Positions 47,966 to 56,978 of a stretch of DNA of 64,000 bases are shown one piece after another. This stretch comes from Bdellovibrionales bacterium (GTDB taxonomy: Bacteria > Bdellovibrionota > Bdellovibrionia > Bdellovibrionales > UBA1609). The position numbers were made by a program, and so were the translations under genes. The stretch spans positions 18,542 through 82,541 of the forward strand of contig JAHDFM010000016.1 in the NCBI GenBank assembly GCA_020628165.1. Direction: 5' to 3'. The notes beneath the pieces were generated by a model. It was given only the letters and a program-made list of their open reading frames with translations. It had not been told where the DNA came from and ran no database searches. Each line of letters opens with the position of its first letter. Positions within the stretch are counted from its first letter, which is position 1.

Positions 47966-50536
47966 ATGGACTTTAGATCACAATCTTCCTCACTTTGTAT
48001 TCACCCATTTGCTAGCTTAACAGTGCATGCAACTGGTCACGTAACTCGATGTATGATGAGTGAAGAAAGCATGGGAAAGGTGAGTGGTGCTGAGGGGAGC
48101 CTACCCCACCAGCTTTTTCAAAATGAAAAAATGTCGTCTTTAAGAAAAAAAATGCTCACCTCACAGTGGGATGGAAATTGTCGGAGTTGTATACGTAAAG
48201 AAAATGATGGAATCACTTCCAAGCGACAACATTGGCAAAATATCAATGCTACGAAAGATCTGTGGAATAAGTCAGATATTTTTAACCCAGAGGGTAGTGA
48301 ACATGTTTATTTTTTAAATATTGCTTTTAATAATTATTGTAATTTTAAGTGTAGGATGTGCAGCTCTGCTTATAGCAGTAAATGGGTTCAAGATGAAAAA
48401 CTCTTGAAGCAAAAAGGTCTGAGAGGTGGCTCGGGGACCTGGTCGGATAAAAAAGCTGTTTTACTTGGTGAATCTATGCGTTCACTCGATGATAAGGTGA
48501 TAGAAAATATAGTTTCCACACTAAGGCATGTGAGAAAGATAGATGTTGTTGGTGGTGAACCCTTTTTTAGTAAGGATTTTTTATACTTTAATAGGCTAAT
48601 GAATGAAAAGAAATACGGTTCATCTGCTCGCATAGCGGTCACCACTAATGGGAGTATTTTTAATCAAGACTATTTGCAAAGCTTACTTTTATATAAAGAA
48701 GTAGAAATAAACATATCTGTTGATGGTATTAATAAATTATTTAATTACATTCGTGCAGGCAAAGCAATCACATGGGAAGAGTTCAATCAAAATATCGATC
48801 GAATTATAGCCTTTTGTGAATATGTTAATTCAAATTATGCCGGCAAAAAATGGAAGGTGAACTTAAATTCTGCCTTTCAAATATACAACGCTCTAGATTT
48901 TTATAATTTTATTGACTGGGTTGAAGAAAAATTTTCTTGGAAAAATAAAAAAATTGAGTTCAGTAGTAAATTGCGTAACAGCTTTGAGAAACGTGTTTTG
49001 ATGACTCCGTCTCATTTAAGTGTCAAGGCTGCGCCTACTGGTATCTTAAAAAAATCATTATCTATAATAAAGTATACGCTTCAAGAAAAACCTTATCTTG
49101 CTGACATAAGAGAGTTTGATTATATTAAGGATATAGTTAAAGTCTTAGAGAGATCTTTAAGACTTAATAATGATAAAGAAAAGAAATGGCATATATTTAA
49201 TGCATACACAAATGCCTTAGATGATATTAGAAATCAAAGTTATGAAGATTCACTCGAAAGTTCATTAGTCGATGAAATTAATAATTACAAGCTGAGCTCT
49301 ATAAAAGATAAAAATGAAAAGTTTCTTGAAACTAAAACTAAATGGGGTGCTGAATTTTGTCCAATGCCATGGGAGGCATTAAGTATCACTGCCCAAGGAA
49401 AAGTAAAGCCTTGCTGTCAAATGAGAGGTAATTTTGAATCTCTTCATGATTCAGATATATCTAACATTTATAACTCTAAAACGATTTCTAAGGTTCGTAA
49501 AGAATTTATCATTGAAAATAAACCGGAAGCTTGCTCTTCGTGCTGGGAGAGAGAGGAACAAATTGGTCACTCTCGTAGAAAATGGTTTTATGGAAAATTT
49601 AAAGATAATATAAAAAATGGAATTGAATATTCTGATGTTATTTTAAAAAAGCCACAATGGTTGCAGATGGATATTAACTTGTCCAACAGATGTAATTTAA
49701 AATGCAGAATGTGTGGCGTGTGGGGCTCACATAAATGGATTGAAGATGAAAAAAGGTTAGCACAAGATGGTAATCCATTTAAGCGAGAGATGAACCCTAG
49801 CCATTTAGCTCTAAAGGAATTAACACTTGAAAAGTTAGAGTCATTACTGCCTCATATGCAGAAAGTAAAAAGAATTGATTTTAAAGGCGGAGAGCCTATG
49901 CTCGCCAAAAATCACATTCCTTTTTTAGAAATGTTAATTGATAGAAAAATTAATGAAAACGTCATTCTGCACTACACGACAAATGGCACGGTTATTAATC
50001 AAAAAATTCTGAAAGTACTGAGTCAATTTAAGCAAGTAGAGCTTGTATTTTCTATTGAGGGCACTGACCCTTTGTATACTTACATTCGAGGTGATGGACA
50101 GTACACAACGAAGGATCTTATCAAAAACCTAACAGTTTATGACCAATTAGATAACATCAAAATTATGACAAATGTAAGTATGCAAGCTTATAATTTACCG
50201 AATTTGTTAGAGCTTTATAATTTCTTACACTCTTTGCCTCTTAAGAACTATTCACCCAAGAAGTCTTTTCAATGCATCGTCAATTCTCCAAAATATTTAA
50301 GTCCTTTTATTTGGCCTCTTGAAATTAGAAACAAGTATGCACAGCAACTAGAGAGAATTGGTGAGTTTAAAACCTTTGCCCAGCAGTTGCAGACAAAGCC
50401 ATTTGAACCAAAGCACTACAGCCAGTTTTTACAATTTACTAAAAAATTAGACGATATCAGATCTGAGAATTACTTTTCTATTTATCCAGAGTTGCTCACC
50501 TATGATGACAAACATTTTGAAGGCCTATCATTATGA
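47966..50536 (+). CDS. Tandem double N-terminal-twitch radical SAM protein
   Basis: Module 1: LCIHPFASLTVHATGHVTRCMMS ... NNYCNFKCRMCSSA; module 2: FCPMPWEALSITAQGKVKPCCQMRG ... SNRCNLKCRMCGVWGSHKW; ATG at 47966. Confidence 0.9.
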   Translation: MDFRSQSSSLCIHPFASLTVHATGHVTRCMMSEESMGKVSGAEGSLPHQLFQNEKMSSLRKKMLTSQWDGNCRSCIRKENDGITSKRQHWQNINATKDLWNKSDIFNPEGSEHVYFLNIAFNNYCNFKCRMCSSAYSSKWVQDEKLLKQKGLRGGSGTWSDKKAVLLGESMRSLDDKVIENIVSTLRHVRKIDVVGGEPFFSKDFLYFNRLMNEKKYGSSARIAVTTNGSIFNQDYLQSLLLYKEVEINISVDGINKLFNYIRAGKAITWEEFNQNIDRIIAFCEYVNSNYAGKKWKVNLNSAFQIYNALDFYNFIDWVEEKFSWKNKKIEFSSKLRNSFEKRVLMTPSHLSVKAAPTGILKKSLSIIKYTLQEKPYLADIREFDYIKDIVKVLERSLRLNNDKEKKWHIFNAYTNALDDIRNQSYEDSLESSLVDEINNYKLSSIKDKNEKFLETKTKWGAEFCPMPWEALSITAQGKVKPCCQMRGNFESLHDSDISNIYNSKTISKVRKEFIIENKPEACSSCWEREEQIGHSRRKWFYGKFKDNIKNGIEYSDVILKKPQWLQMDINLSNRCNLKCRMCGVWGSHKWIEDEKRLAQDGNPFKREMNPSHLALKELTLEKLESLLPHMQKVKRIDFKGGEPMLAKNHIPFLEMLIDRKINENVILHYTTNGTVINQKILKVLSQFKQVELVFSIEGTDPLYTYIRGDGQYTTKDLIKNLTVYDQLDNIKIMTNVSMQAYNLPNLLELYNFLHSLPLKNYSPKKSFQCIVNSPKYLSPFIWPLEIRNKYAQQLERIGEFKTFAQQLQTKPFEPKHYSQFLQFTKKLDDIRSENYFSIYPELLTYDDKHFEGLSL

Positions 50537-51237
50537 TTATCGGGGTTGAAGATAATTATGCACCTAAGGACAAAGTTTTTAGAGTAGAGTGGAACCTAGG
50601 TAAAAGGTGTAACTTTGACTGTTCTTACTGTTCGCCTTCAATACATGATAAAAAATCAGAGCATATTGATCTTGAGTTATTTAAGAAAACAAGTCGAAAA
50701 TTGGTGGAACACTCAAAGCAATTAAATAAAAAAATTAAGGTGAGCTTAACTGGGGGAGAACCATATCTACATCCAAAGTTCATTGATATGATTACTTATC
50801 TCAAGAAAATAGGTTTTTATCGGGTGTCTGTAACTAGCAATGCGAGTGTTCCTTTATCCCTTTACTCCAAAAGCTTGCAATATGTTGATTATTTGATTTT
50901 ATCTTTACATTTCGAGTTCATCAAAGTGGATAAGATTGTGGAAAAGATTATTAAAATTAAAAAAGCGTGTACAAATGGTCAAGGTTTTCATGTTCATCTA
51001 ATGGCACTGCCTGGAAAAACACATTATTTAGAAAGGATTAAACTGCAGCTTGCTCAAAACAATATTTCATATGTTGTTAGAAGAATTAGACCACAATTTG
51101 ACAGAGAAGGTTTATACAATATGCCTTTTACAAGTGGCCAAGAGGGCGATCATAAGCCTAATTATGATCTCATTAAGAAAAAAAATATGACATATTACAG
51201 TCGTGCTGACTTAAACTATTTAGGGGTTATTAAGTGA
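50533..51237 (+). CDS. Radical SAM core protein lacking its own auxiliary-cluster domain
   Basis: WNLGKRCNFDCSYCSPSIHD; KVSLTGGEPYLHPKF; 234 aa; stop overlaps next start (GTGA). Confidence 0.88.
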   Translation: MIIGVEDNYAPKDKVFRVEWNLGKRCNFDCSYCSPSIHDKKSEHIDLELFKKTSRKLVEHSKQLNKKIKVSLTGGEPYLHPKFIDMITYLKKIGFYRVSVTSNASVPLSLYSKSLQYVDYLILSLHFEFIKVDKIVEKIIKIKKACTNGQGFHVHLMALPGKTHYLERIKLQLAQNNISYVVRRIRPQFDREGLYNMPFTSGQEGDHKPNYDLIKKKNMTYYSRADLNYLGVIK

Positions 51238-51578
51238 GTTCATCTTCGTTTAAAAATATAATTATACATGAAGAAATAGATGGGCAAGTTAAGTCCTACG
51301 AAAGCAATGTAAATGATTTATTAATGCAAGAAAAAAATCAATTCACAGGTTTTGAATGTTGGGCAGGGGTTCAAAATATTACGATAGACAATAAGGGTGA
51401 TGTTTACAGGGCTATTTGTAAGCAGGGAAACAAGCTAGGTAATATAGAAACAGGTTTTACCTTGCCTGGTGAAACAATCATTTGCCAAAAGAAGTTTTGC
51501 AATTGTGCTGCAGACATTCAACTGACCAAACAAAAAGTCGGGGCACCCAAAGTAACCCGCACTGTGACAGGCAATTAA
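51234..51578 (+). CDS. Stand-alone SPASM/twitch-like auxiliary Fe-S domain protein
   Basis: FTGFECWAGVQNITIDNKGDVYRAICKQGNKLGNIETGFTLPGETIICQKKFCNCAADI; Cys spacing typical of rSAM C-terminal auxiliary domains. Confidence 0.65.
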   Translation: MSSSSFKNIIIHEEIDGQVKSYESNVNDLLMQEKNQFTGFECWAGVQNITIDNKGDVYRAICKQGNKLGNIETGFTLPGETIICQKKFCNCAADIQLTKQKVGAPKVTRTVTGN

Positions 51579-52837
51579 TAGATTTCTAAGATTTGATTCA
51601 TCTCAGGGAAAACCTTAGCAAAGCTTTCCTTGCGATAAAGATCTAACTTTTTGATAGTGTTTTTTCTAGTTGTATCTATTTTTTCAGACCACAAATCTTT
51701 TGAATCAATAAACTCTATTACTTTTTGATTCATATCTAGCTGTGAGATTTGCCCTTGCACATGACTCTTTTGTACTGGAGTTAAGGACCGAACTGAGTTG
51801 ATGCCCGTTTTTACAAAATGATTGAAAGGGTAGAAATTCCATTTTTGCTCAGCAAAAGTCTCGACGATTTCTTGTAAGTACAAAATATTATAGATACTTA
51901 CAGTTGCGTCCATGACTGTTTTATGTTGTCGATGTTTTGAAGCTAATTCGTGGAAGTAATTAATGTTTTCTTTGGTGTTTTCCCATTTGGCATTACGTCT
52001 TTGGTACTCAAAACGATCGCCGATATCGTCAATGCTCAAGCTCCATTGAATCTTTGCAAAACGATTTAAAATTTCAAGGTGCTCACCTTTGAGCTTTTGA
52101 GTGCCATTTGTGTTGTACCAAATTGTGAGTTCACCGTTGTTGAGGCTGCGTGAAAGCTCGTCTAAGAGCTCAAAGTGTTCTTTGACCATCAAGGGTTCTC
52201 CACCCATGATATGAATCGTCTTAAGATCTTTCAGGCCTTCAATATTTTTATAGTATTTAAGATCATTAATCCATAAACAATCTTGATTGAATTGAAATTG
52301 TTTGCTTTCAGAATATTTGTCTGTTTCATTTTGTTTTTGCAATTGAAAGTCATCTTTTGCCCAAGAACTGCTATTAATGGTTCCGCAGATACGACACTTT
52401 AAATTGCACTTGTTGCCGAGCTTTATTTCAAGCCAGGTGAGATCAGCTTTTATTGGGACATCGTTCTTTTTTTGAGCCATATACTCATAGGTCTGAGCAA
52501 TGACACTCTTGCTAGTAGAAAAATTTATTCGTGGCGAGAATTTAGAGGTGTCTTTCCAACAGCGGTGGCAGTTTTTAAACTGTTGATTTTTTTTAAAAGC
52601 AGTGATCATTTCTTGTCGACTAGGATGATTGATCAATTCATTAATACTATCGTAGTTTTTAATATTAACATCAGATCCATCAGGCTCTTTGAGAGCTTGT
52701 CCTTGGCAGCAGGGCAATAGGTTACCATCAGCTTCTATAGCAAGGTGAGCAAAAGGCAGAGTACAAAAGTTATTGCCTTCTTCTAATAGCCAATCAATGA
52801 TTTCATTTTTTTGTTGAGTGTTGATTGAATTAGGCAT
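51575..52837 (-). CDS. N-terminal twitch radical SAM protein
   Basis: FCTLPFAHLAIEADGNLLPCCQG ... GNKCNLKCRICGTINSSSW; start MPNSIN at 52837. Confidence 0.9.
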   Translation of the reverse strand: MPNSINTQQKNEIIDWLLEEGNNFCTLPFAHLAIEADGNLLPCCQGQALKEPDGSDVNIKNYDSINELINHPSRQEMITAFKKNQQFKNCHRCWKDTSKFSPRINFSTSKSVIAQTYEYMAQKKNDVPIKADLTWLEIKLGNKCNLKCRICGTINSSSWAKDDFQLQKQNETDKYSESKQFQFNQDCLWINDLKYYKNIEGLKDLKTIHIMGGEPLMVKEHFELLDELSRSLNNGELTIWYNTNGTQKLKGEHLEILNRFAKIQWSLSIDDIGDRFEYQRRNAKWENTKENINYFHELASKHRQHKTVMDATVSIYNILYLQEIVETFAEQKWNFYPFNHFVKTGINSVRSLTPVQKSHVQGQISQLDMNQKVIEFIDSKDLWSEKIDTTRKNTIKKLDLYRKESFAKVFPEMNQILEIY

Positions 52838-54080
52838 CGAGCAATTGGAAGAGTTCAGGGTTAATATGTTTAAGGTCTTCTCCTCGTCTGGCATCGAGGT
52901 TAAAAGTATACTTTTTAAGTTCATTCAATTTATGAGACCAATCATCTTTCAGCATATACTGAATCACTTTATTTAATGAATGTTGAGAAATGTCAGCATT
53001 TGGATCTTTTGCATTTAACCAAGTTAGCATAGATTCTTTAACGCTTAACTTAAAATCTATTGGTAAGTTTTTTATGTTGAGATACTCAGGGTGATTTAAA
53101 ATATTTAAAAAAGGCTCTGGGTTAATGGATTTAAAGCCACTTAAATAATCGTAAATGTCAGTCAAATAATTGATATTATAAACTTGAACTGTTGAGTGTA
53201 TGTTAACGAATATATGTTTATGATCTGTCGCTAAACGGTCAAATTTATTTAAAATGTCTTTGGTAACGTTCCAATCAGAGGGGTTGCGGATATAATCATT
53301 CACCTTGCCGACACCATCGATGCTTACATTGAGTGTGACTCGCTTAAAATGATGCCAAAGTGGTGGTAGTTTTTCTGGTAAGGTAGTCGCGTTGGTGTTG
53401 TATTTTAATTTAATCTTAGACGCTTTTCCTGCTTCGACAAGGAACTTTAATAATTTTAAATGTTGATGAATTAAAAAGGGCTCTCCTCCAGTAAAGTAAA
53501 TTTCTTCTAGACTGAGGCTTAACTGTGACAAGTGATCCCATGTTGAATCATCTTTAAACCACTCAATACGATTGAGATAATCAATGTCTTGGATTTGTAG
53601 AGCTGTGCCCTGCACTTGATTCCAGTCTTCTATCCATTTTTTACTGGAGTAAGGGTTGCACATACGGCATTTTAAGTTACAAAGATTGCCAAGTCTCAAA
53701 TCTATATAAAGAGGTTTGAACTCTTTTAATGACCCATCGTCACTAGTGTTTTCAATTTGAGTAGTAATATGCTTTTGAAATTTATTGTTCCAGCCAGTTC
53801 TTGGGCTCTGACCACTAGCGCTCTCTTCACGGTAACAGCGAGTACAAATATCAATACGTTCGCCTTTTAACATTTTGCTTCGAATGTCATTAATCATATT
53901 AGAATTTTGTAATTTTAAAATCGACTTATCTTTGTTGACATGAAGTTTTCTATTTTCATGAGTAAGAATATTTTTACCTGGAGTTGAACTGCAACAGAGT
54001 CGAAGGTAACCAGTGGTGTTGGTAGCTATCTGTACCCACGGTAGTATGCAAAATGTCTTAGAAATCTCATGTTTTGCCAT
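52830..54080 (-). CDS. N-terminal twitch radical SAM protein
   Basis: FCILPWVQIATNTTGYLRLCCSS ... GNLCNLKCRMCNPYSSKKW. Confidence 0.92.
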   Translation of the reverse strand: MAKHEISKTFCILPWVQIATNTTGYLRLCCSSTPGKNILTHENRKLHVNKDKSILKLQNSNMINDIRSKMLKGERIDICTRCYREESASGQSPRTGWNNKFQKHITTQIENTSDDGSLKEFKPLYIDLRLGNLCNLKCRMCNPYSSKKWIEDWNQVQGTALQIQDIDYLNRIEWFKDDSTWDHLSQLSLSLEEIYFTGGEPFLIHQHLKLLKFLVEAGKASKIKLKYNTNATTLPEKLPPLWHHFKRVTLNVSIDGVGKVNDYIRNPSDWNVTKDILNKFDRLATDHKHIFVNIHSTVQVYNINYLTDIYDYLSGFKSINPEPFLNILNHPEYLNIKNLPIDFKLSVKESMLTWLNAKDPNADISQHSLNKVIQYMLKDDWSHKLNELKKYTFNLDARRGEDLKHINPELFQLLDA

Positions 54081-54287
54081 TATTTGTTTTTACCAATAAT
54101 AGCTTGTGAAGGTCAATATTTTGAGTTGATATGAGCTCTGACAAGGCGTTGTGGCGACAACTGTTAATTAAATGATATCAAGTGTTTAAATATGAGCAAA
54201 TAAAATCTACGAATGAATAGCACCTTATGTTTACTAAAGAATGTAGTATAAGGAAAGCTCACTCATTTGAAATAAAACACACTAGGC

Positions 54288-55553
54288 TCAGTTACTGGAA
54301 TAAGGTTTTAGTAATTTATGCAACCTGGGAAAGCAGTCTGGAAACTTTAATTTCCTGTTCTGATCAACTTTGTGAGTGTATTCAAAAAACTGTTGTAAAA
54401 GCTTTGGATCGAAAGACTCCATATGTTGCGAGACATATTTTTTCATCGACTCAATCTGCTGTTGAATCTGTTCAGAAGAGCTTTCAAAATTTTCAAGGTG
54501 AGAATATATTTCTTGCTTCAAAGGCTTTGGCAAAATTTTAATGTCTAAATATTTTGGTGAGGAAAGTGTTCGAACACTTCCAAGATGGCTATATTTTTGC
54601 CAAATGTCAGTAACAGAAAAGGCATTGTATATTTGCCAAGTTATAGAAAAGTTAAGTCGGACATTATCTAAGCCTGAGACAACATTTAAATTCTCAGAAA
54701 TTTTGTCCCACTGACTAGGGTAGCGAATATAATTATTTTGTAGTTCAATGGAGTCTATGGAGGCCCTTAAGATGACTTTTTTAAAAGGTTTCCATATTTT
54801 AAGTATTTTTTCGTCAAGGATAGTTAAATTAGTGTCATATTCCAAGGTGATATTTTTTGCACAGTCTTTTTCGATAAGAAGTTGTAAAAATTTAAAATGT
54901 TGTGGGATAAGTAAGGGCTCTCCTCCAACGAGGTAGATTTGTTTGATGTTGGTGAGATGCTCATTCAATTGTTCCCAAATAGAGTCTTGTTCATACCAGT
55001 CGTAGTCACCGATAAGATCGAGATTTTTACTTTTGTCAAAAAATATTTTTTCTCCGGTGTCATAAAAATAATCTTGATCAAAGATTTTATTATAGTCCTT
55101 GTACCACTTACTTGAACTTGCTGGGTGGCACATGATGCACTTTAAATTGCACTTGTTGCCGAAGCGGAGGTCAAGATAACTAATTTTAATTTCAGAGAGT
55201 TTTCCCTCTGCACTAGTAGTTTGTATAAAGGTGTTGGACTCTATTTCTCTACGGTACATTTTATTAGTTGTTATGCGTTTTGACTTTAAGCCAATGGCTT
55301 CTTTATCCCAACAGGTTTTACAAAGAGGGTTTTGAACTCCATTCATTAGATCTTTACGAAGTTGGCAGATCTTTTGGGCATTAAAAGCTTCATTAATATT
55401 AGCATTTTTAGCGTTAAAAATTTGCCCTTCTGGATTTCGCAAAACACCTTTGTCTGAATCTTCAGAGTTTGACATTAAACAACAACCGCGGATATTGCCG
55501 TTGGGTTTTGTCGATAGTTGCGTCCAAGGAACTGCACAAAAAGTGTCCTTCAT
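54288..55553 (-). CDS. N-terminal twitch radical SAM protein
   Basis: FCAVPWTQLSTKPNGNIRGCCLM ... GNKCNLKCIMCHPASSSKW. Confidence 0.92.
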   Translation of the reverse strand: MKDTFCAVPWTQLSTKPNGNIRGCCLMSNSEDSDKGVLRNPEGQIFNAKNANINEAFNAQKICQLRKDLMNGVQNPLCKTCWDKEAIGLKSKRITTNKMYRREIESNTFIQTTSAEGKLSEIKISYLDLRFGNKCNLKCIMCHPASSSKWYKDYNKIFDQDYFYDTGEKIFFDKSKNLDLIGDYDWYEQDSIWEQLNEHLTNIKQIYLVGGEPLLIPQHFKFLQLLIEKDCAKNITLEYDTNLTILDEKILKIWKPFKKVILRASIDSIELQNNYIRYPSQWDKISENLNVVSGLDNVRLNFSITWQIYNAFSVTDIWQKYSHLGSVRTLSSPKYLDIKILPKPLKQEIYSHLENFESSSEQIQQQIESMKKYVSQHMESFDPKLLQQFFEYTHKVDQNRKLKFPDCFPRLHKLLKPYSSN

Positions 55554-56875
55554 GGCAAGACTCCTAAGGAAGCTAATGGAGCGCTACAATCACTGCACTT
55601 AGATTTAACTTTTTCATAAAAATTAAAATGATTCTTGTCGGGAGTGAGTCGTATAAACTCATGAAATTTGCTTTCCAAATGTGACAGGTCAGAGTCATCA
55701 TTCATCCACAATTTAAAATCATTGATGTGTCTTTCTAGTTGGATGTTTGCTTTTGCTGATAAGTTGTTATCTTTAAAATGTGAGAGCTCTAATTCTTTGG
55801 CAAACTGGGTTCTCATTGTCTTAGGCCAAACACGTGCATCGAGAAAATCTGGAGAGACTACTCGCGATGTGTGCCATGGAATTTGTAAATCAAAAACAAC
55901 ATAATCGATGATTTCTTTTATAAAAGGGGCATTGAGAGCACTGATCGTTGTGGTGCATTTTAAATTTTTCACGTTAGCGATACCTTTCACTAATTTTATG
56001 TTATTTTTTATCTTCAGACTGTCACTGCCCTTGCGAATATAATCATTCAATTCAGGGTAACCATCTAGAGAAATAGTCAAATCGATTTGTTTAAATTGAC
56101 TCCACAACTCTAAAATAGAGAATTTTTCAAAAGAGAGTACGGTTAAATTAGTTGAGTATCTCAAAGTTGTTTCTTTGGGATTACCATATTTTACAATGGC
56201 TTCTAAGAAATTGTAGTGAAGTGGGTCAATTAAAGGTTCTCCACCGGCAAAATCTACTAGCTTTAAATTGGCTGCGATCAACTTTATCTCTTTATTGAAG
56301 AGAGTGTTTTCGGAAAATAAATCAAGAAAACCTTGATCATTTTGTTTGGTGATGACCTTATCAATCCAGCTTTGGTAACCATGGTCATAAAGGTGTTTAA
56401 ATGTGCTCCAGTCCCTGTTCCAACGATTTGAAGCTGCAGGTGAGCACATTGTGCATTTTAAATTGCAACGATTAGAAAGTTTAAGCTCTATGGTTGGTAA
56501 CTCTAAAGCCTCTTTTGCTAGGTATTGTTTAACATTGCTTTGATAGTCTTTAGTTCGGGCGCAGTTTTGACCGTGCCTGAGACTTGTCATACCTTTATCT
56601 TCTATGTCCCAACACTTTCTACAAGCATCAGGTCTTTGACCCTGCAATAATTTTGTGCGGATGTTGTCCATCTTGTCGCTATTCCAAACTTGCAGCAAGC
56701 TGTTGTTTTCAATGAGATCAATTTTCTTAGAGCGACAACAGAGCCTGACTTCTCCAGTGGTGGTTGTTGAAAGATGTGAAAAAGGTAAAATACAAAAGGT
56801 TTTAGGATCTGCCGAGATTGCAAGATCCTGATTTAATTGATGAATAACTTTGTTATTTAATTCCTGTATTGACAC
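55550..56875 (-). CDS. N-terminal twitch radical SAM protein
   Basis: FCILPFSHLSTTTTGEVRLCCRS ... SNRCNLKCTMCSPAASNRW; ATGA overlap with next gene. Confidence 0.92.
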   Translation of the reverse strand: MSIQELNNKVIHQLNQDLAISADPKTFCILPFSHLSTTTTGEVRLCCRSKKIDLIENNSLLQVWNSDKMDNIRTKLLQGQRPDACRKCWDIEDKGMTSLRHGQNCARTKDYQSNVKQYLAKEALELPTIELKLSNRCNLKCTMCSPAASNRWNRDWSTFKHLYDHGYQSWIDKVITKQNDQGFLDLFSENTLFNKEIKLIAANLKLVDFAGGEPLIDPLHYNFLEAIVKYGNPKETTLRYSTNLTVLSFEKFSILELWSQFKQIDLTISLDGYPELNDYIRKGSDSLKIKNNIKLVKGIANVKNLKCTTTISALNAPFIKEIIDYVVFDLQIPWHTSRVVSPDFLDARVWPKTMRTQFAKELELSHFKDNNLSAKANIQLERHINDFKLWMNDDSDLSHLESKFHEFIRLTPDKNHFNFYEKVKSKCSDCSAPLASLGVLP

Positions 56876-56978
56876 TTCTCATAAATCTAATTCAAACAAG
56901 TGAAAGTTTCAAATTAAAAAGAGGAATGTTATTTCCTCATGAGAGCAATAAAGGGCGACGACTTAAGTGTCATAAATT

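Noticed and set aside
54227-54541. 104-aa plus-strand ORF
   Set aside because: Mostly antisense to the radical SAM gene 54288-55553 with no domain signal.
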